This document shows positions 13,585 through 16,227 of a DNA stretch of 16,227 nt, piece by piece. Numbering within the stretch: position 1 is the stretch's first letter; every line of letters begins with the position of its first letter. This DNA comes from Cyanobacteriota bacterium (GTDB lineage Bacteria > Cyanobacteriota > Cyanobacteriia > Phormidesmidales > Phormidesmidaceae). Below the pieces are notes generated by a model, which was not told where the DNA came from, made no database searches, and worked only from the letters and a program-made list of their open reading frames with translations. Where the stretch lies: positions 1-16,227 of the forward strand of contig JAIXUR010000546.1 in the NCBI GenBank assembly GCA_027483425.1, written 5' to 3'. A program made the translations under genes and the position numbers.

Positions 13585-15630
13585 ATGGATACTTCCTTTG
13601 CCCTTACCCTACAGATCGTGCTGACGGTGCTAGCCGGGGTGACGGCCCAGGTCATTGGAGAAGTTGCCAGGGTTCCCAGCATTATTTTTTTGCTGCTGTT
13701 TGGCATTGCCCTGGGGCCAGACGGGGTGGGGCTGCTCCATCCTCAGATGCTGGGGGTGGGGCTGGAGGTGATTGTGGCCCTCAGCGTAGCGCTGATTCTC
13801 TTTGAAGGCGGGCTGAGCCTAGAGCTGGAGGAGTTGGGTCAGGTTTCGAATAGTCTGCGCAACCTGGTGACCGTCGGCATATTCGTCACCTTAATCGGCG
13901 GGGGCATGGCGGCCCACTGGCTCGGGGAGTTTCCCTGGCCGTTGGCCTTTCTCTATGCGTCTCTGGTGGTCGTGACGGGCCCCACGGTGATCAACCCCCT
14001 GCTGCGCCAGGTGCAGGTAGACCGCAAGGTCGCCACTCTGCTGGAAGGAGAGGGGGTGTTGATCGACCCGATTGGGGCCATTCTGGCGGTCGTGGTGCTG
14101 GGTATTATTCTCAACGGCGACGCTGACCCGATCACGGTGGTGAGTGGGTTGACGTTGCGGTTGGGCATTGGCACCGTCATTGGGATCCTGGGTGGCGGCC
14201 TCATGGCCCTCCTACTGAAGCAGGCCAACTTTTTAGGGGAAGATCTGCGCAACTTGGTGGTGCTAGCCGGGCTGTGGGCGCTGTTTGGGCTGGCCCAGGG
14301 AATTCGCAGCGAATCGGGGCTGATGACCACCGTGGTCGCAGGGATGATGGTGCGCTGGGTGTCGGTACCCGATGAACGGCTGCTGCGGCGGTTTAACGGG
14401 CAGCTGACGGTGCTGGCGGTGTCGGTTTTGTTTATTTTGCTGGCGGCCGATCTCTCGATCGCCAGTGTGTTTGCCCTGGGCCCTGGGGCGGTGCTCACAG
14501 TACTGGTGCTGATGGTGGTGGTGCGCCCCCTGAATATTTGGCTCTGTACGCGGTCTAGCGACCTAAATTGGCGGCAAAAGCTATTTCTGAGCTGGGTGGC
14601 CCCGCGCGGTATCGTGTCGGCATCGGTGGCGTCGCTGTTCGCCATTTTGCTCACGGAGCGGGGCATTAGCGGCGGCGATGCCATTAAGGCACTGGTCTTT
14701 TTAACCATTATTTTGACGGTGCTGGTGCAGGGGCTGACCGCTGGGGTCGTGGCTGGCTGGCTAGGCATTACCAGAGCGGCGGCGGTCGGGGCTGTGATTG
14801 TCGGATGCAACCCCCTCAGCCTGCTGATTGCCCGCCTAATGAAGGAGTACGGTGACCCGGTGGTCATGATCGACACCAACGAAGCGGCGGTGGAATCCGC
14901 TGGGCAGGAGGGCATTGAGCTGTTGATCAGCAGCGCCCTCGATCGCGCCGCCCTCGAAAAAGCAGGCCTGGGCACAGCCGGAACGTTTCTGGCCATGACT
15001 AAAAACGGCGAGGTCAATGCGGTGGTGGCCCAGCGCGCCCTAGAGGAGTTTCAGCCGGCTCGGGTGGTGGCCGTGGTGCCCCAGGAGACCAGTCTGGGGG
15101 ATCTGTCCAGCGAGGGGTATGGCGAGGCGGCCAAGGGGGCACAAACGCCCCGCCTGTCCCTCAAGCAGTGGAATACCTATCTCAGGGATGGGGAGGTGCG
15201 CCTGGGAGAGACCTGGCTCCGGGCCGAGACCCTGGACTTGCAGCAGGTAAACCTAGCGGCCTTGGTCCGCAGTGGCGATCTGTTGCCCCTGCTGGTCGAG
15301 CGGACTGATACCCTGCGGGTTGCCCTCGGTCAGGAGGCCTGGGAGGCGGGCGATCGCATCCTCTACCTCTGGCACGACTCTAAACCCAAGCTGCTTAAGC
15401 AGCTGGCCGGGGGCATTCAACCCAGTCGGCTGAGGCTAGAGGCGTTGCCCGTTGTGGATACAGCCCTGCTCCGGCCCCAGGCCGCGCGGCCTGGGGTTGA
15501 AGCGGCGATCGCAGACCAGCCCAATTCCTCGTTGGGGGATGGGTCTACCAACCCTGTTCTCCCCTCGCCCGATGCTGGCCCCACGGCGACTGAGGCATCG
15601 TTTTTCCCTAGCTCTGAGCGGTCTTTATGA
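13585..15630 (+). CDS. CPA1-family cation/proton antiporter with TrkA/RCK-like C-terminus
   Basis: This 681-residue protein probably exchanges Na+ or K+ for H+ across a membrane and serves pH and salt homeostasis. Residues 5-395 form 11-13 hydrophobic segments. They include LFEGGLSLE (72-80), EGVLIDPIGAI (156-166, ion-binding Asp161) and SWVAPRGIVSAS (336-347, Arg341), which are CPA1/NhaP-type signatures. Residues 402-600 follow the TrkA-N/TrkA-C layout (VIVG...VVMIDTN...). However, the nucleotide-binding glycine loop reads GCNPLS instead of GxGxxG, so NAD(H) binding is doubtful. The last 50 residues are low-complexity. The 80-base gap after mltA has no clear ribosome binding site. It overlaps cobI by 4 bases. 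Confidence 0.92.
   Translation: MDTSFALTLQIVLTVLAGVTAQVIGEVARVPSIIFLLLFGIALGPDGVGLLHPQMLGVGLEVIVALSVALILFEGGLSLELEELGQVSNSLRNLVTVGIFVTLIGGGMAAHWLGEFPWPLAFLYASLVVVTGPTVINPLLRQVQVDRKVATLLEGEGVLIDPIGAILAVVVLGIILNGDADPITVVSGLTLRLGIGTVIGILGGGLMALLLKQANFLGEDLRNLVVLAGLWALFGLAQGIRSESGLMTTVVAGMMVRWVSVPDERLLRRFNGQLTVLAVSVLFILLAADLSIASVFALGPGAVLTVLVLMVVVRPLNIWLCTRSSDLNWRQKLFLSWVAPRGIVSASVASLFAILLTERGISGGDAIKALVFLTIILTVLVQGLTAGVVAGWLGITRAAAVGAVIVGCNPLSLLIARLMKEYGDPVVMIDTNEAAVESAGQEGIELLISSALDRAALEKAGLGTAGTFLAMTKNGEVNAVVAQRALEEFQPARVVAVVPQETSLGDLSSEGYGEAAKGAQTPRLSLKQWNTYLRDGEVRLGETWLRAETLDLQQVNLAALVRSGDLLPLLVERTDTLRVALGQEAWEAGDRILYLWHDSKPKLLKQLAGGIQPSRLRLEALPVVDTALLRPQAARPGVEAAIADQPNSSLGDGSTNPVLPSPDAGPTATEASFFPSSERSL
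15475..15496. repeat. 22-bp perfect palindrome within the antiporter gene
   Basis: CCCCAGGCCGC is followed immediately by its exact complement GCGGCCTGGGG. It encodes RPQAARPGV at residues 630-638, the start of the low-complexity tail. It can extrude or fold in mRNA as a very stable hairpin about 130 bases before the antiporter stop. Confidence 0.85.
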
Positions 15631-16227
15631 CATTGGCTTCCCTTCAAACTCCGTCTTTAGGTACGCTGACCGGTATTGGTGTCGGCCCCGGCGACCCCGA
15701 TTTAATCACCCTCAAAGCCCTAAAGTGCTTGCAAGCTGCCGATGTGGTGGCGTTTCCCCAGGGGCGCCATGGTCAGCCGGGGCTGGCCCAGCGCATTGTT
15801 GCCCCCCACCTCACGCAGCAGCGGTTGCTGCCCCTTTATTTCCCCTACATCTTCGATCAAGACCAGCTATCGGCGGCCTGGCACCAGGCCGCCGACTGTG
15901 TCTGGCAATGGCTCAGCCAGGGGCAAGATGTGGTGTTTGCCTGTGAGGGCGATCTGAGCTTCTACGGCACCTTCAACTACCTGGCCCTGAGCCTGGAGCG
16001 CCGCTACCCTACCGTGAAAATTCACCGAGTGCCTGGGGTTTGTTCACCCATGGCGGCGGTGAGTGCCTTGGGCATTCCCCTGACGGTGCAGTCTGACAAA
16101 CTGGTGGTGCTCCCCGCGCTCTACAGCCTGGCAGACCTGGCTGCGGTGCTGGCCTGGGCCGATGTGGTCGTGCTGCTCAAGGTAGGGGCTGTGTATGAAC
16201 AGGTCTGGCAACTGCTGGGCGATCGCC
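15627..16227 (+). CDS. cobI: Precorrin-2 C20-methyltransferase, 3' end cut by window edge
   Basis: CobI (CbiL in the anaerobic route) transfers a methyl group from S-adenosylmethionine to C20 of precorrin-2 or its cobalt form, in cobalamin synthesis. About 200 residues are visible. LTGIGVGPGDPDLITLKAL is the tetrapyrrole-methylase N-terminal SAM site; ACEGDLSFYGTFNYL and VPGVCSPMAAVSALGIPL are further family motifs. The family is about 230-250 residues, so roughly 30-50 are lost at the edge. The start ATG overlaps the antiporter stop (ATGA at 15627-15630), implying translational coupling. Whether it is the aerobic CobI or the cobalt-dependent CbiL form cannot be told here; cyanobacteria usually use the latter. 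Confidence 0.93.
   Translation, partial: MTLASLQTPSLGTLTGIGVGPGDPDLITLKALKCLQAADVVAFPQGRHGQPGLAQRIVAPHLTQQRLLPLYFPYIFDQDQLSAAWHQAADCVWQWLSQGQDVVFACEGDLSFYGTFNYLALSLERRYPTVKIHRVPGVCSPMAAVSALGIPLTVQSDKLVVLPALYSLADLAAVLAWADVVVLLKVGAVYEQVWQLLGDR

Noticed and set aside
13953..15017. 354-codon minus-strand open frame opposite the antiporter
   Set aside because: Ser/Thr/Arg-rich shadow of a strongly supported membrane protein gene; GC-rich codon use leaves the antisense frame open.

Overview
This window is almost certainly cyanobacterial chromosome. The octamer GCGATCGC (the HIP1 signature of cyanobacteria) occurs at least 18 times in 16.2 kb by eye. The left end carries a giant multi-PAS/GAF/CBS sensor kinase of cyanobacterial type, and the housekeeping proteins (PheS, SurE, RibF, CobI) read as cyanobacterial. 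The fairly high GC of the right two thirds would fit a Leptolyngbya/Nodosilinea-like filamentous lineage; that placement is inference.

Layout. (1) 1-5515, minus strand: one uninterrupted frame of 1838 codons, cut by the left edge of the window. It encodes 4 CBS domains, a GAF domain with cyanobacteriochrome-like cysteines, 3 PAS, a second GAF, 4 PAS, HisKA and HATPase_c. Only its 3' end is missing. (2) 5516-6218: about 700 bases without a clear gene. It holds a possible leader peptide for the kinase, a 119-bp palindromic repeat, a truncated copy of a small inverted-repeat element and a possible short coding remnant. (3) 6219-7220, minus: pheS. (4) 7333-8160, plus: surE, divergent from pheS. 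(5) 8355-8485: a complete 131-bp MITE-like element. (6) 8546-9439, plus: metallo-beta-lactamase-fold hydrolase. (7) 9514-10569, plus: ribF with an unusual in-frame insert. (8) 10570-10699: a second complete copy of the MITE-like element, abutting the ribF stop codon. (9) 10950-11858, plus: MoxR-type AAA+ ATPase followed by a strong hairpin terminator. (10) 11982-13504, plus: an 84-residue unknown protein and an MltA-like lytic transglycosylase, 11 bases apart. (11) 13585-16227, plus: a CPA1-type cation/proton antiporter with a C-terminal TrkA/RCK-like region, overlapping by 4 bases a precorrin-2 C20-methyltransferase (cobI) that runs off the right edge.

The genes do not form one pathway. Most are single housekeeping units (tRNA charging, nucleotide/phosphate hydrolysis, flavin cofactor synthesis, murein turnover, ion homeostasis, cobalamin synthesis) broken up by small palindromic and inverted-repeat elements. 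The signal most worth pursuing is the sensor kinase: its first GAF domain keeps both cysteines, 28 residues apart, and the Cys-His pair expected of a dual-cysteine cyanobacteriochrome, behind four CBS domains. The MITE-like family (two full copies and one truncated copy) is the second. No CRISPR array, tRNA, rRNA or autonomous transposase was seen.
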